From an uncultured Bacteroidales bacterium (GTDB taxonomy: Bacteria; Bacteroidota; Bacteroidia; Bacteroidales; F082), in assembly GCA_937896895.1 (NCBI GenBank), contig CALBNV010000038.1, positions 1 through 46,550 on the forward strand: a DNA stretch of 46,550 bases. The letters run 5' to 3'. The notes beneath the pieces were generated by a model. That model had not been told where the DNA came from. It ran no database searches and worked only from the letters and a program-made list of their open reading frames with translations. Below are positions 1-11,750 of this stretch, piece after piece; the first letter of the stretch is position 1; each line of letters starts with the position of its first letter. Position numbers and translations under genes: made by a program.

Positions 1-347
1 CCGGCTTCTTCGCCTCGATACCTTACAACGCCAACTACCAGGAACGCGCGTGGAGTTACGAGAGCCACTATCATTACACCTTATACTTGATATTCAGACT
101 TTTATCCTGCTACACGACTTTGACTGAAAAAGAAAACTCGCGTGGAAGGGCCGACATCATTGTCGAGACAAACGACTACGTCTATATCTTCGAGTTCAAA
201 CTCGACGGCACGGCGGCAGAAGCGTTGAAACAAATCGAAGACAAAGGCTACGCCGAGTCTTACGCGGCGGACAGCAGGAAACTGTTCAAAATCGGAGTCG
301 GGTTTTCGAGCGAAAAGAAGAACATCGACGAGTGGAGCGTGGTTTGA
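1..347 (+). CDS. PD-(D/E)XK nuclease-superfamily protein, C-terminal part
   Basis: An open frame enters from the left edge (first full codon at 3) and stops with TGA at 345-347, so only about 114 C-terminal residues are present. The text FASIPYNANYQERAWSYES followed by GRADIIVE and IFEFKLDG resembles the C-terminal PD-(D/E)XK domain of the large Bacteroidota 'AAA-ATPase-like plus PDDEXK_9' family. The Asp of GRAD and the Glu and Lys of EFK fit the nuclease core. In that family an N-terminal AAA-like domain precedes this region, but it lies outside the window. These genes are highly repeated in Bacteroidales genomes and their function is unknown. Family assignment is by recognition of the motif pattern only. 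Confidence 0.75.
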   Translation, partial: GFFASIPYNANYQERAWSYESHYHYTLYLIFRLLSCYTTLTEKENSRGRADIIVETNDYVYIFEFKLDGTAAEALKQIEDKGYAESYAADSRKLFKIGVGFSSEKKNIDEWSVV

Positions 348-494
348 GTTTGGAGAGTTGAGAGTGGAGAGTGGAGTTTTTTTAGTGTGAAGTTTGAAGC
401 TTGGAGAGTGGAGTTTTTTTAGTGTGAAGTTTGAAGTTTGAAGAGTGGAGTTGGCTGGCGCAAGAAAAAAACTCCACTCTTAACTCTCCAAACT
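347..494. repeat. Direct and inverted repeats in the spacer before coaD
   Basis: Two identical 35-nt direct repeats lie at 365-399 and 402-436 (period 37). Each contains the core AGAGTGGAGTTTTTTT, whose exact reverse complement is at 465-480. A wider 22-nt inverted repeat (347-368 against 473-494, 21 of 22 positions matching) encloses the whole block and begins at the last base of the upstream stop codon. The right arm could therefore pair with any of several left arms. Folding of the transcript could give a terminator-like hairpin, although the arms are unusually long. The AGAGTGG/GTTAAGA wording recurs in other spacers of the window. Confidence 0.8.
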
Positions 495-539
495 AAAAAC
501 TAAAGACAAAAGACTTTATGAACTTTACGAACTTTTCAC

Positions 540-547
540 TATCTTTG
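540..547 (+). promoter_or_regulatory. Bacteroidota -7 box upstream of coaD
   Basis: TATCTTTG matches the Bacteroidota sigma-ABfr -7 consensus TAnnTTTG and ends 29 nt before the coaD ATG. There is no TTG at the ideal 19-nt spacing, so only the -7 element supports the call. Confidence 0.6.
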
Positions 548-576
548 CGGTCTGAAATTTCAAACAGACAATCGTG

Positions 577-1062
577 ATGAAAACAGCCATTTTCGCCGGA
601 TCGTTCGACCCCATAACGCGCGGTCACGAGAATATCGTCCTCAAGGCACTCCCGCTTTTTGACGAGATAATCATCTCCATCGGCGTGAATATAAACAAGA
701 AGTATGAGTTCTCCCTCGAAGACAGAATCCGCTGGATAAAAAACACCTTCGCGAATTATGATAAAGTCAAAGTGGTTAATTACGAAGGTCTTACAGTTGA
801 TTTCTGTAAGAAAATGAACGCAAGATACATCATACGCGGCATAAGGAACACCAACGACTTCGACTACGAGAACCTCATCGCCGAGACCAACAAACAACTT
901 GCGCCGGAGATAGAGACAGTGTTCTTCGTGCCCGACCTCAACATGCGGTGCATCTCTTCGACACTCGTGCGCGACATTATGAAAAACGGCGGCGACGTGT
1001 CGATGTTCGTGCCGGAAAAAGCGAGGTTTTATGAAAGAGTAAAGTTAAAAGAGTGGAAATGA
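577..1062 (+). CDS. coaD: Phosphopantetheine adenylyltransferase
   Basis: The 161-residue product transfers AMP from ATP to 4'-phosphopantetheine, the penultimate step of coenzyme A synthesis in the cytosol. The N-terminus has the nucleotidyltransferase signature GSFDPITRGH, with the TxGH motif at residues 14-17. The second motif ISSTLVR is near the C-terminus. Length matches the family (about 160 residues). I chose ATG 577 rather than the GTG one codon upstream because the family begins MKxAIFxGSFDP. A -7 box lies at 540-547. The stop overlaps the next start as ATGA (1059-1062), implying translational coupling. The last codons fall in a purine-rich repeat-like stretch (see the repeat entry at 1038-1078). 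Confidence 0.96.
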   Translation: MKTAIFAGSFDPITRGHENIVLKALPLFDEIIISIGVNINKKYEFSLEDRIRWIKNTFANYDKVKVVNYEGLTVDFCKKMNARYIIRGIRNTNDFDYENLIAETNKQLAPEIETVFFVPDLNMRCISSTLVRDIMKNGGDVSMFVPEKARFYERVKLKEWK

Positions 1063-1078
1063 GAGTTAAGAGAGTCTT
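1038..1078. repeat. Heptamer-type repeat spanning the coaD/thioredoxin gene junction
   Basis: The stretch contains AGAGTAAAGTTAAAAGAGTG followed by GAGAGTTAAGAGAG. This is the same wording found in the non-coding spacers at 5845-5880 and 33662-33712, but here it encodes the end of CoaD (VKLKEWK) and the start of the next protein (MRVKR). It appears that a repeat of the spacer family has been absorbed into two coding ends. Confidence 0.5.
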
Positions 1079-2444
1079 TTGCGCCTTGTTGCTGCTGATG
1101 CCGCTGATGCCGCTGATGCTGCCGGCGCAGGGTGTTTCAATAGCCGGTAAGACAAATATTCCTAATTCATTGGTGCGGCTGCTGACATACGACGACATGT
1201 TCACACTTGAACGGACAACCGCCGCCGAGACTTACTCCGATGCCTGCGGCAACTTTACGTTAAACGCTGATATTAAAGATATTACGCCTGCACAGATTGC
1301 CGTCAACCTCGACCGAGTCGATGTGGTGCTGACACCTTTCGGCAACTATGACCTTGATGTCTTTGTGCCAGAGAAAAAACACGATGCTTCGTTTTTTGAA
1401 CAGGAGAAACCGTCACTGAAAATCAATTCCGCCGAAGACAACGGCCTGATGAGACAACTCATTGCAACTGAGTCGTTTATAAATGATTTCGTCTATGAGA
1501 ATATGGACGTGATATATCGCGGCAGAAAGGCTTATCTTATTGATACTCTGCAAAATAGAATAAACAAGACCATGGGGAAGGACATCAACGGATATGTCGG
1601 TGACTATGTGAGGTATAAGTTGGCTTCCGTGAGGATGGCGGTCGTTTTAGGAGGAGCGAAGAAAATTATTTCGCAATATTTTGACAACCAGCCTGTTCTG
1701 TATTCGCAGAGCGCCTACATGGAGCTTTTCAACGAGGCTTTCGAGGGCTATTTCAAAAGCCGCGAGTTCAACAGTCAGGAATTTGCGGAAGCGCTGTTTT
1801 CGGGCTACGGGAAATTCTCGGATTATCTGAAAAAGAATGACTTCATGGCGAGGAATCCCCAGCTCGCCGAACTTGTCATCATGAAATATCTTTGCGAGAT
1901 TTATTATGAAAACCAAGAACGGAGAACCATCGCGACGGAATATCTGAATGCGATAAGCAAATCGTCTAAATATTTGAAAAACAAGCTGGTGGCATCAGAT
2001 GTTCTGGCAAGGCTCCAGCGGCTGTCGTATGACACCGAGGCACCTTCGTTCTCACTGAAAAATGAAGATGGTAAGATTGTCAAACTGTCTGATTATCAGG
2101 GTAAAATGGTGCTCCTCCAGTTTGTTGACAGAGTTTCCGACATGACAAGCCGTCAGTTTGAGGCTCTGAACGTGCTGCAACATCAGTGGGGCGACACAGT
2201 GGCAGTCGTGACAATTGCGACAAAGGAGTCGTTCGACGATTTCGAGGAGCTGTTCTACGACAAATGGTATGAATGGCAGTTGCTCAATCTCGGCGATGAT
2301 ATGCTGCTTTTGGAGAAATATAATGTCGTGACAAGTCCTGAATACGTGATAATCAATAAGAAAGGTCGCATCGGGATGGCACCGGCACCAACGCCCGACC
2401 ATTATTTGGACTATCATGTCAGACGGATTTCAAGATACAATTGA
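1059..2444 (+). CDS. Exported thioredoxin-fold protein lacking a CxxC motif
   Basis: The 461-residue product begins with a signal peptide (MRVKR, then a Leu/Met/Pro-rich hydrophobic stretch to about residue 24). A middle region of unknown, mostly helical character is followed by a thioredoxin/AhpC-TSA-like domain from about residue 325 (APSFSLKNEDGKIVKLSDY, then GKMVLLQF). The layout resembles the TlpA-like thiol-disulfide proteins with an N-terminal DUF4369-like region that are common in Bacteroidota. Where CxxC should follow the first strand, the sequence reads VDRVSDMTSRQFE, with no cysteine. The cis-proline loop (TSPEYVII) is kept. A redox reaction is therefore unlikely, and a binding or chaperone role is possible. 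ATG 1059 overlaps the coaD stop; an in-frame GTG at 1053 is the alternative. Confidence 0.75.
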   Translation: MRVKRVFCALLLLMPLMPLMLPAQGVSIAGKTNIPNSLVRLLTYDDMFTLERTTAAETYSDACGNFTLNADIKDITPAQIAVNLDRVDVVLTPFGNYDLDVFVPEKKHDASFFEQEKPSLKINSAEDNGLMRQLIATESFINDFVYENMDVIYRGRKAYLIDTLQNRINKTMGKDINGYVGDYVRYKLASVRMAVVLGGAKKIISQYFDNQPVLYSQSAYMELFNEAFEGYFKSREFNSQEFAEALFSGYGKFSDYLKKNDFMARNPQLAELVIMKYLCEIYYENQERRTIATEYLNAISKSSKYLKNKLVASDVLARLQRLSYDTEAPSFSLKNEDGKIVKLSDYQGKMVLLQFVDRVSDMTSRQFEALNVLQHQWGDTVAVVTIATKESFDDFEELFYDKWYEWQLLNLGDDMLLLEKYNVVTSPEYVIINKKGRIGMAPAPTPDHYLDYHVRRISRYN

Positions 2445-2482
2445 TTTTCGGAAAAAATCCACTTATATATAAAAAAAATAAG

Positions 2483-2490
2483 TATCTTTG
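2483..2490 (+). promoter_or_regulatory. Bacteroidota -7 box upstream of secA
   Basis: TATCTTTG lies 57 nt before the secA ATG, in an A/T-rich stretch following the preceding stop. It matches TAnnTTTG. No good TTG lies at the expected -33 spacing. Its presence argues that the upstream in-frame TTG codon at 2488 is not a start codon. Confidence 0.6.
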
Positions 2491-2547
2491 CGCAACTTTT
2501 GGAAACGGAAGTTGTTTTTTTGTAATCGTTTATTAATACTGAAAAAT

Positions 2548-5838
<3,291 letters not shown>

Positions 5839-5844
5839 TTTTGG

Positions 5845-5880
5845 TTAAAAGTTAAAAGAGTAAAGTTAAAAGAGTGAAAG
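5845..5880. repeat. Short GTTAAAAG/AGAGT tandem-like repeat between secA and the patatin genes
   Basis: The spacer reads as iterations of GTTAAAAG and AGAGTAAAG followed by GTTAAAAGAGTG. It belongs to the same low-complexity family as the spacers at 347-494, 11751-11828, 31768-31816 and 33662-33712. No stable hairpin is apparent here. Confidence 0.55.
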
Positions 5881-5896
5881 AAGGAAATAATTGATT

Positions 5897-8173
5897 ATGG
5901 GGAAATTGAGGCTGACAGTTGCCATTCTTGCCGGCATATTCCTGTGTCAGGGTGCGGCGGCGCAAGAGGTTTACGAAGTGGCGAGGAATGCCGGTGATAC
6001 CGTGTTGCACCGTCCGAAGGTGGGGGTGGTGATGAGCGGTGGCGGGGCGAAAGGCTTCGCTCACATCAGGGCGCTGAAGGCCATAGAAGAGGCCGGCATC
6101 CCGATTGACTATATCGCGGGCACCAGCATGGGATCCATCATCGGTGGCCTCTACGCCGTCGGCTATGACCCCGACATGATGGAGGAACTCACGACGCAGC
6201 AGGACTGGGGGCTGATTATCATGGACAAGGTCCCGCGCAAGTATATGTCGCTCGACAACCGCTTCAACAAACGCAACTATTTGCTGAAGCTCCCTGTTGT
6301 GGACGGCAAGGTCAAGTTAAGAAACTCCATCGTGGATGGTGTGTATGTCAATATGCTTCTGACCCGGCTGACGCTCCCTGCCTACAAACACCGTGACTTC
6401 AACAAGCTGTCCGTCCCGTTTTTCTGCGTCGCGACTGACATGACAACTGCCGACCCCGTCATCTGGGAGAGTGGCTCCATTGCCCGCGCAATACGCTCAA
6501 GCATGTCGATACCGTTCCTCTTCGCACCTATTGAAAACGGCGACCGGCTGCTGTGTGACGGCGGACTGCTCAACAACTTCCCGGTCAGGCTGATGCGCGA
6601 GAAAGGCGCTGACATCGTCATCGGCATCGACCTTGAGATGGACTATATCGAGAAGGAGAAACTCAACAACTCACTCAAGATCCTCGAACGACTCATCGCT
6701 GTCGTGTCACAGCATGAAAGCAACAAGGCCCGTGAGGAGTGTGACATTCTTATAAGACCAGACATCGGCAAGGCAAATATGCTGTCGTTCAACGATTTCA
6801 GCCCTATCTTGAAATGCGGGGAAGAGGCCGGCAAGGTTCATGAGATGGAACTCAAGGCACTGGCCGACTCACTGCAGGCCATTGAACCGTTCGAGATAAA
6901 ACGGCCGCACGTCAAGCCACTCGACTCGGTCTTCATCGCAAGTGTCGAAGTTGACGGCGTCGGACCGAAAGACACAGAGAACATCAAATCGACGTTCGAT
7001 GATGATCTTCCGAGAATGTTCCCTGTCGATGAAATAGAAGAACTGATAGTAAGAAACTATTCCACTGGCTATTATTCGGACATGTGGTACGAGGTGAAAC
7101 CGTCCGACGAGGGTAACATCCTTGTAGTGCATTGCAAGACAAACAGCTACCAGACTTTCGGCGTGACCGCACATTATGACAACAACTACAGAATGCAGAT
7201 GCTCGTCAATTATTCGATGATGTACGTCTCCAGGAAATTCAAGAGGAGAACACTTAACATTGACGCATGTATAGCCGACCATCCGTACCTGAAGGCTAAC
7301 TACAAGCTGCACCCTAATAACACCATCCGTTTCGGGACAGAGCTGACGACGATGCTTCTGGTAGTTGACAAACATGGCAACGACAAGTCTGTCAATAATA
7401 TATGGTCAACACAGGACAACAAGCTTGACTTGTTCATGCAGGTGGTGCCAGACAGAAACCAGCAGTTCAGCATAGGACTGGTCGGTGCGTATTCACAGAT
7501 AAAATCGAAGATGTCGCTGGAGAACACCATTGACCCTGACATCGTTGATTTGAGTCAGTATTCCGCCAAACAGATATACAGGTACGATTTTTACCCGCAC
7601 GCATACGCCCGTTATTTCTTCAATAACGAGGACAATGCCGATTTCGTGAGGTCGGGGTGGAACATCGACTTGCAGGCCAAGTATATATTATATAAGGTGG
7701 GGACGGATTACAAATACCCGTATTTCGCGCTCAAGGCCGACGTGAACAAGGCTTTCCCTATTGGCAGGAAGCAGTCGTTCAGGCTTGGTGCAGTCGGGGC
7801 GATGCCTCTCCTCGTGGAGAACCTGCCGTGGTACTACGGCATTGCCGTCGGCGGACAGTCAAGGATGAAGTACATGGACAACATAATACCTTTCACCGGG
7901 CTTCCGTTCGTCAGCGACATATATGATTATATAGGTTTCGTCAAGGCGTCATGGTATTGGAACATCTTCAAGGGGTTATACACGCAGGTCAACTGTGACT
8001 TCGGCTCGTTGACCGACAGGATGAGCCGATGGTTCAAGGACGGCTCTTATATCCTGGGCGCAGGCTTAGCTGTCGGCTACAAGACACCGATAGGGCCGGT
8101 TGAGATACAAGTATCAAAGAGCAACGTGGTGGAGAACCCTGTTATGTACATCAATATTGGATTCTGGTTCTAA
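5897..8173 (+). CDS. Patatin-like phospholipase with POTRA and outer-membrane barrel (first copy)
   Basis: The 758-residue product has a signal peptide (to about residue 23, cleavage near GAAAQ). The patatin domain carries the oxyanion-hole motif GGGAKG at residues 48-53, the nucleophile motif GTSMG with Ser77, and the catalytic Asp in DGG at 221. A POTRA-like segment follows at about 345-410. A long beta-rich region ends in Phe (INIGFWF), as expected for a barrel recognised by BAM. The layout matches the PlpD-like, BamA-related family (type Vd-like autotransporters). The predicted role is lipid hydrolysis at or outside the outer membrane; the substrate is unknown. ATG 5897 gives a good signal peptide; an in-frame TTG lies 6 nt upstream. 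The next gene starts 3 nt after the stop and encodes a close paralogue, so co-transcription is likely. Confidence 0.9.
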   Translation: MGKLRLTVAILAGIFLCQGAAAQEVYEVARNAGDTVLHRPKVGVVMSGGGAKGFAHIRALKAIEEAGIPIDYIAGTSMGSIIGGLYAVGYDPDMMEELTTQQDWGLIIMDKVPRKYMSLDNRFNKRNYLLKLPVVDGKVKLRNSIVDGVYVNMLLTRLTLPAYKHRDFNKLSVPFFCVATDMTTADPVIWESGSIARAIRSSMSIPFLFAPIENGDRLLCDGGLLNNFPVRLMREKGADIVIGIDLEMDYIEKEKLNNSLKILERLIAVVSQHESNKAREECDILIRPDIGKANMLSFNDFSPILKCGEEAGKVHEMELKALADSLQAIEPFEIKRPHVKPLDSVFIASVEVDGVGPKDTENIKSTFDDDLPRMFPVDEIEELIVRNYSTGYYSDMWYEVKPSDEGNILVVHCKTNSYQTFGVTAHYDNNYRMQMLVNYSMMYVSRKFKRRTLNIDACIADHPYLKANYKLHPNNTIRFGTELTTMLLVVDKHGNDKSVNNIWSTQDNKLDLFMQVVPDRNQQFSIGLVGAYSQIKSKMSLENTIDPDIVDLSQYSAKQIYRYDFYPHAYARYFFNNEDNADFVRSGWNIDLQAKYILYKVGTDYKYPYFALKADVNKAFPIGRKQSFRLGAVGAMPLLVENLPWYYGIAVGGQSRMKYMDNIIPFTGLPFVSDIYDYIGFVKASWYWNIFKGLYTQVNCDFGSLTDRMSRWFKDGSYILGAGLAVGYKTPIGPVEIQVSKSNVVENPVMYINIGFWF

Positions 8174-8176
8174 ATT

Positions 8177-10429
8177 ATGAGGGGTAGAGGTTGTATTAAC
8201 ATAATGTGTACTGTCGTCCTGATTTTTGCAGGAATGCTGGCGGTCGAGGCGGAGGCTCATGGCAGCGAACCCGCCGGAGATACCATTATGATAAACCCCT
8301 CCCGTCGTCCTCGCGTCGGTGTGGTGCTGTGTGGCGGAGGTGCCAAGGGCTTCGCGCATATCAGGATTCTGAAAAAGATAGAGGAAGCCGGAATCCCGAT
8401 CGACTATATCGCCGGCACAAGCATCGGCTCCATCATCGGCGGCTTGTACGCCGTCGGCTATGACCCCGACATGATGGAGAGACTCGTCAGGGAACAGGAT
8501 TGGAACAAGATTATCTATGATGAGATACCCGACAGGCTGAAGCCTATAGAGCAGAAGATGGAGGCTTCGAATTATATAACCACCATGCCGGTAAAGAAAG
8601 GCAAGGTCAAGGTGGGGGAGTCGTTCGTTGACGGCGTGTGCGTGAACCTGCTGCTGAGCCGCCTGATGCTTCCGGCGAAGGGTGTCAGAGATTATTCCAA
8701 GCTGCCGGTGCCGTTCTTCTGTATCGCCACTGATGTGGAGAATGCTTGTGAGTATGAAATGACAAGCGGAAACCTGTCACGTTCGATAAGGGCAAGCATG
8801 GCGATACCGTTCTTCTTCAAGCCGATAAGATACGACGGACGCGTACTCGTCGATGGCGGAATGGTGAATAATTTCCCTGTCAAAAACATGGAGGAGAAAG
8901 ATGTGGATATAATAATAGGTGTCGATCTTGAGGACTATAATGCCACCGCCGAAAACATCGACAACTCGCTGAGTATGTTCACAAACATGATGAATCTATC
9001 TTCGCTCGAACAGACCGAATACGGGAGAAGCCATTGTGATGTGTATATCCGTCCGAATATGCATGGACGCAACATGATGTCATTTAATGACTTCGACTCG
9101 ATACTCATCTTTGGCGAGCAGGCTGCTGAGTTGATGTTCCCGAAGTTGAAACGGCTCGGAGACTCAATCAATGCCATTGGAGGCCCCACGCTCAAAAGGC
9201 CCCACACGCAGCCTGTCGATTCTCTGTATATACGTGGTGTTAAGGTCGAAGGCCTGAAAGACAGCAATGACCCTTATATCAGGAGAGAGTTTGGCAAGGT
9301 CTTTCCGCGTGTCATTAGTGTTGATGAAATCGAAGAAGTCATACTTCACCTCAAGGCGTCGGGATTTTACACCGACTTGTGGTACGAAGTCGATGATGAC
9401 CCGGACGGCGGAGTGCTGTTGACGTTGCATTGCGCCGAGACGAGCAATCAGTCGTTTTCTTTTGACATCCATTATGATAATGATTACGGAATCGGTGCTT
9501 TGGTGAATTATTCATTGTCGAGCAGAGGTGACAGATTCAAACGAGGCTCGGTGAGCGTTGACGTGAACATCGCTGAAAGCCCGTATGTCAGGGCGAGGAT
9601 TAACAAACGCGACGGGAGGACATTCCGCTACGGGGCCGAACTCTATGCCGGATACTTGAAGATCAATCAGTATGACAAGTCAAAAGTGAGTAGCTCGTAT
9701 GGCATTCAGAATGACAAATTAGACATCTTCACGCAGCTGACCACATCGTACGTGCAGTCGTTTAAGTTCGGCGCCGCCGGAGAATTTTTCCATATAACTG
9801 ACAAGGTCGGAGACGTCGGCCTGGATAATGGTTATGAGTTCTATCCATACCTTTATTTGAATTATTATCTTAATACGGAAGACCTTACAACTTTCGTGAG
9901 GAAAGGCTGGAGGACCAACGTCACGGCGAAATGTATCTTTTATGACGGCGTTTTCAGTACGGCCGGAAGCCTGCCTGCATGGTCGCTTCAGGCGAATGTC
10001 ATGAAGACAGTAGCACTGTCGGAGAAGCATTCACTGAAGATCGGCGTCGCGGTGGATACGAAGATAGGAAATACAAAATTGCCGCTGCCGTATAAGTTCT
10101 ATGTCGGCGGTCAGTCGAAAATGAAGTATTTGGATAACATCGTGGCCTTTGACGGCTTTAATTTCATAGAGGGTGTAACCGACCACATCTCGTTTGGCAA
10201 GCTGGCGTGGCAGTGGAATTTCTATAAGGGATTGTACAGCATCGTGAGCTGTAACGCCGGTTTTATGAATGACGACTATGACAAATGGTTCAACCGCGAC
10301 AGCTTTATCATTGGCGCCGGCCTGACTGTCGGACTGAAGACTTTCGCCGGCCCGATAGAAGTCAGCCTGATGGGGTCTAACACAAATAAAGATCCGGTCG
10401 GCTTCATCAATGTCGGCTATTGGTTTTGA
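8177..10429 (+). CDS. Patatin-like phospholipase with POTRA and outer-membrane barrel (second copy)
   Basis: The 750-residue product is a paralogue of the upstream gene. The patatin block is strongly conserved (GGGAKGFAHIR at 53-63, GTSIG with Ser82, catalytic Asp226 in DGGMVNNFPV). The barrel is more diverged but keeps blocks such as VGGQSKMKYLDNI and a C-terminal INVGYWF. The N-terminus MRGRGCINIM then a hydrophobic run to about residue 27 is a signal peptide. Both copies keep the Ser-Asp dyad, so neither looks inactive. The pair arose by tandem duplication, and divergence in the POTRA and barrel parts suggests different partners or substrates. pyrH starts 18 nt downstream and may be read through from this unit. 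Confidence 0.9.
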   Translation: MRGRGCINIMCTVVLIFAGMLAVEAEAHGSEPAGDTIMINPSRRPRVGVVLCGGGAKGFAHIRILKKIEEAGIPIDYIAGTSIGSIIGGLYAVGYDPDMMERLVREQDWNKIIYDEIPDRLKPIEQKMEASNYITTMPVKKGKVKVGESFVDGVCVNLLLSRLMLPAKGVRDYSKLPVPFFCIATDVENACEYEMTSGNLSRSIRASMAIPFFFKPIRYDGRVLVDGGMVNNFPVKNMEEKDVDIIIGVDLEDYNATAENIDNSLSMFTNMMNLSSLEQTEYGRSHCDVYIRPNMHGRNMMSFNDFDSILIFGEQAAELMFPKLKRLGDSINAIGGPTLKRPHTQPVDSLYIRGVKVEGLKDSNDPYIRREFGKVFPRVISVDEIEEVILHLKASGFYTDLWYEVDDDPDGGVLLTLHCAETSNQSFSFDIHYDNDYGIGALVNYSLSSRGDRFKRGSVSVDVNIAESPYVRARINKRDGRTFRYGAELYAGYLKINQYDKSKVSSSYGIQNDKLDIFTQLTTSYVQSFKFGAAGEFFHITDKVGDVGLDNGYEFYPYLYLNYYLNTEDLTTFVRKGWRTNVTAKCIFYDGVFSTAGSLPAWSLQANVMKTVALSEKHSLKIGVAVDTKIGNTKLPLPYKFYVGGQSKMKYLDNIVAFDGFNFIEGVTDHISFGKLAWQWNFYKGLYSIVSCNAGFMNDDYDKWFNRDSFIIGAGLTVGLKTFAGPIEVSLMGSNTNKDPVGFINVGYWF

Positions 10430-10447
10430 TTAAAATTTTTTTCAGAT

Positions 10448-11164
10448 ATGAAGTACAAAAGAGTATTACTTAAACTTAGTGGTGAAGCTCTGATGGGCGA
10501 GCAGCAATATGGCATTGACCCTCAGAGACTTGATGATTACACAGAAGAGATAGCATCTGCCGTTAGAGCCGGTGCGCAAATTGGCATCGTTATCGGTGGC
10601 GGCAACATCTTCCGCGGCCTGCAGGGAGCGTCGAAAGGTTTTGACAGAGTGTATGGCGATGAAATGGGAATGCTTGCAACTGTCATCAACAGCCTTGCGC
10701 TGCAGTCATCGTTGAGTCAGAAAGGCATCAAGACGGTGCTGCTTTCTGGCATAGGCATCGACAAGATCGCTGAACTGATGAGCGGCCCCAAAGCCATTGA
10801 CTACCTTGAACAAGGCTATGTCGTCATCATAGGCGGCGGCACAGGCAACCCTTATTTCACAACCGACACCGGCTCGACGCTGAGAGCCATCGAGATAAAG
10901 GCCGACATCATCCTCAAGGGCACACGCGTCGATGGGATATACACCGCCGACCCGGAGAAGGACCCAAATGCGAAGAAATTCGAAAGAATCACATACACAG
11001 AGGCTTACGAGAAAAACCTCAAGATCATGGACCTCACGGCCTTCACGATGTGCAAGGAAAACAATATGCCGATGCTCGTTTTTAACATGAACGAAAAAGG
11101 CAATCTCACGAAAGTCCTCAAAGGTGAAAACATCGGGACATTAGTGACAAATGAAATCAAGTAA
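10448..11164 (+). CDS. pyrH: UMP kinase
   Basis: The 238-residue product phosphorylates UMP to UDP with ATP in the cytosol. It is an amino-acid-kinase-fold enzyme, unrelated to eukaryotic UMP kinases. The start MKYKRVLLKLSGEAL is diagnostic, as are GGGNIFRG and the Asp-rich ADPEKDPNA segment near the acceptor site. The length is typical. It is followed 21 nt later by frr, an order kept in very many bacteria (pyrH-frr). Confidence 0.97.
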   Translation: MKYKRVLLKLSGEALMGEQQYGIDPQRLDDYTEEIASAVRAGAQIGIVIGGGNIFRGLQGASKGFDRVYGDEMGMLATVINSLALQSSLSQKGIKTVLLSGIGIDKIAELMSGPKAIDYLEQGYVVIIGGGTGNPYFTTDTGSTLRAIEIKADIILKGTRVDGIYTADPEKDPNAKKFERITYTEAYEKNLKIMDLTAFTMCKENNMPMLVFNMNEKGNLTKVLKGENIGTLVTNEIK

Positions 11165-11185
11165 GAAACTCACAATTAAACAATT

Positions 11186-11749
11186 ATGACAGAAGAATCA
11201 CAATTTATCTTAGACGAGGCAAATGAGACGATGGAAAGCACCATCAAACATTTGGAGTCGGAATTTCAGAAAATCAGAGCGGGAAAGGCAAGCCCGATGA
11301 TGCTTCAGGGCGTCAAGGTAGAGTGCTACGGCGTGCTGATGCCTATCGAGCAGGTCGCGAACATAGGGACACCCGATCCGCGACAGATCATAGTCATGCC
11401 GTTCGACAAAAGCTCCATCGGCGCGATAGACAAGGCCATACAGGCTGCCAACCTTGGCTTCAACCCTAAAAACGAAGGAGAGTTCCTCAGGATATTGGTT
11501 CCGCCATTGACAGAGGAACGCCGTAAAGACCTGGCCAAACGCGCCAAGACAGCAGCCGAAGAAGCTAAAGTCGGCATCAGAAACATCAGACGTAACGCCA
11601 ACGATGACGCGAAGAAACTTGAAAAAGAAGGCGTGTCGGAAGATGAGGTGAAACAGCTTCAGGAAGAGATCCAGAAACTCACCGACAAGTTCACAAAGAA
11701 GATTGACGACCTTTACGAACTGAAACAGAAAGACATTCTCACCGTTTAG
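11186..11749 (+). CDS. frr: Ribosome recycling factor
   Basis: The 187-residue protein splits post-termination ribosomes together with EF-G. Recognisable family text includes KIRAGKASPMML near the N-terminus, GTPDPRQIIVMPFDKS in the middle, and the LTEERRKDLAK and IRNIRRNAND helices. The length fits the usual 185 residues. It lies 21 nt after pyrH and ends just before a large palindrome (11751-11828) that separates it from the convergent ddl. Confidence 0.97.
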   Translation: MTEESQFILDEANETMESTIKHLESEFQKIRAGKASPMMLQGVKVECYGVLMPIEQVANIGTPDPRQIIVMPFDKSSIGAIDKAIQAANLGFNPKNEGEFLRILVPPLTEERRKDLAKRAKTAAEEAKVGIRNIRRNANDDAKKLEKEGVSEDEVKQLQEEIQKLTDKFTKKIDDLYELKQKDILTV

Positions 11750-11750
11750 C

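Noticed and set aside
2488..2547. Twenty-residue N-terminal extension of SecA from a TTG codon
   Set aside because: The TTG is part of the -7 box TATCTTTG, and SecA proteins begin at the MGFLSKIFG-like motif.
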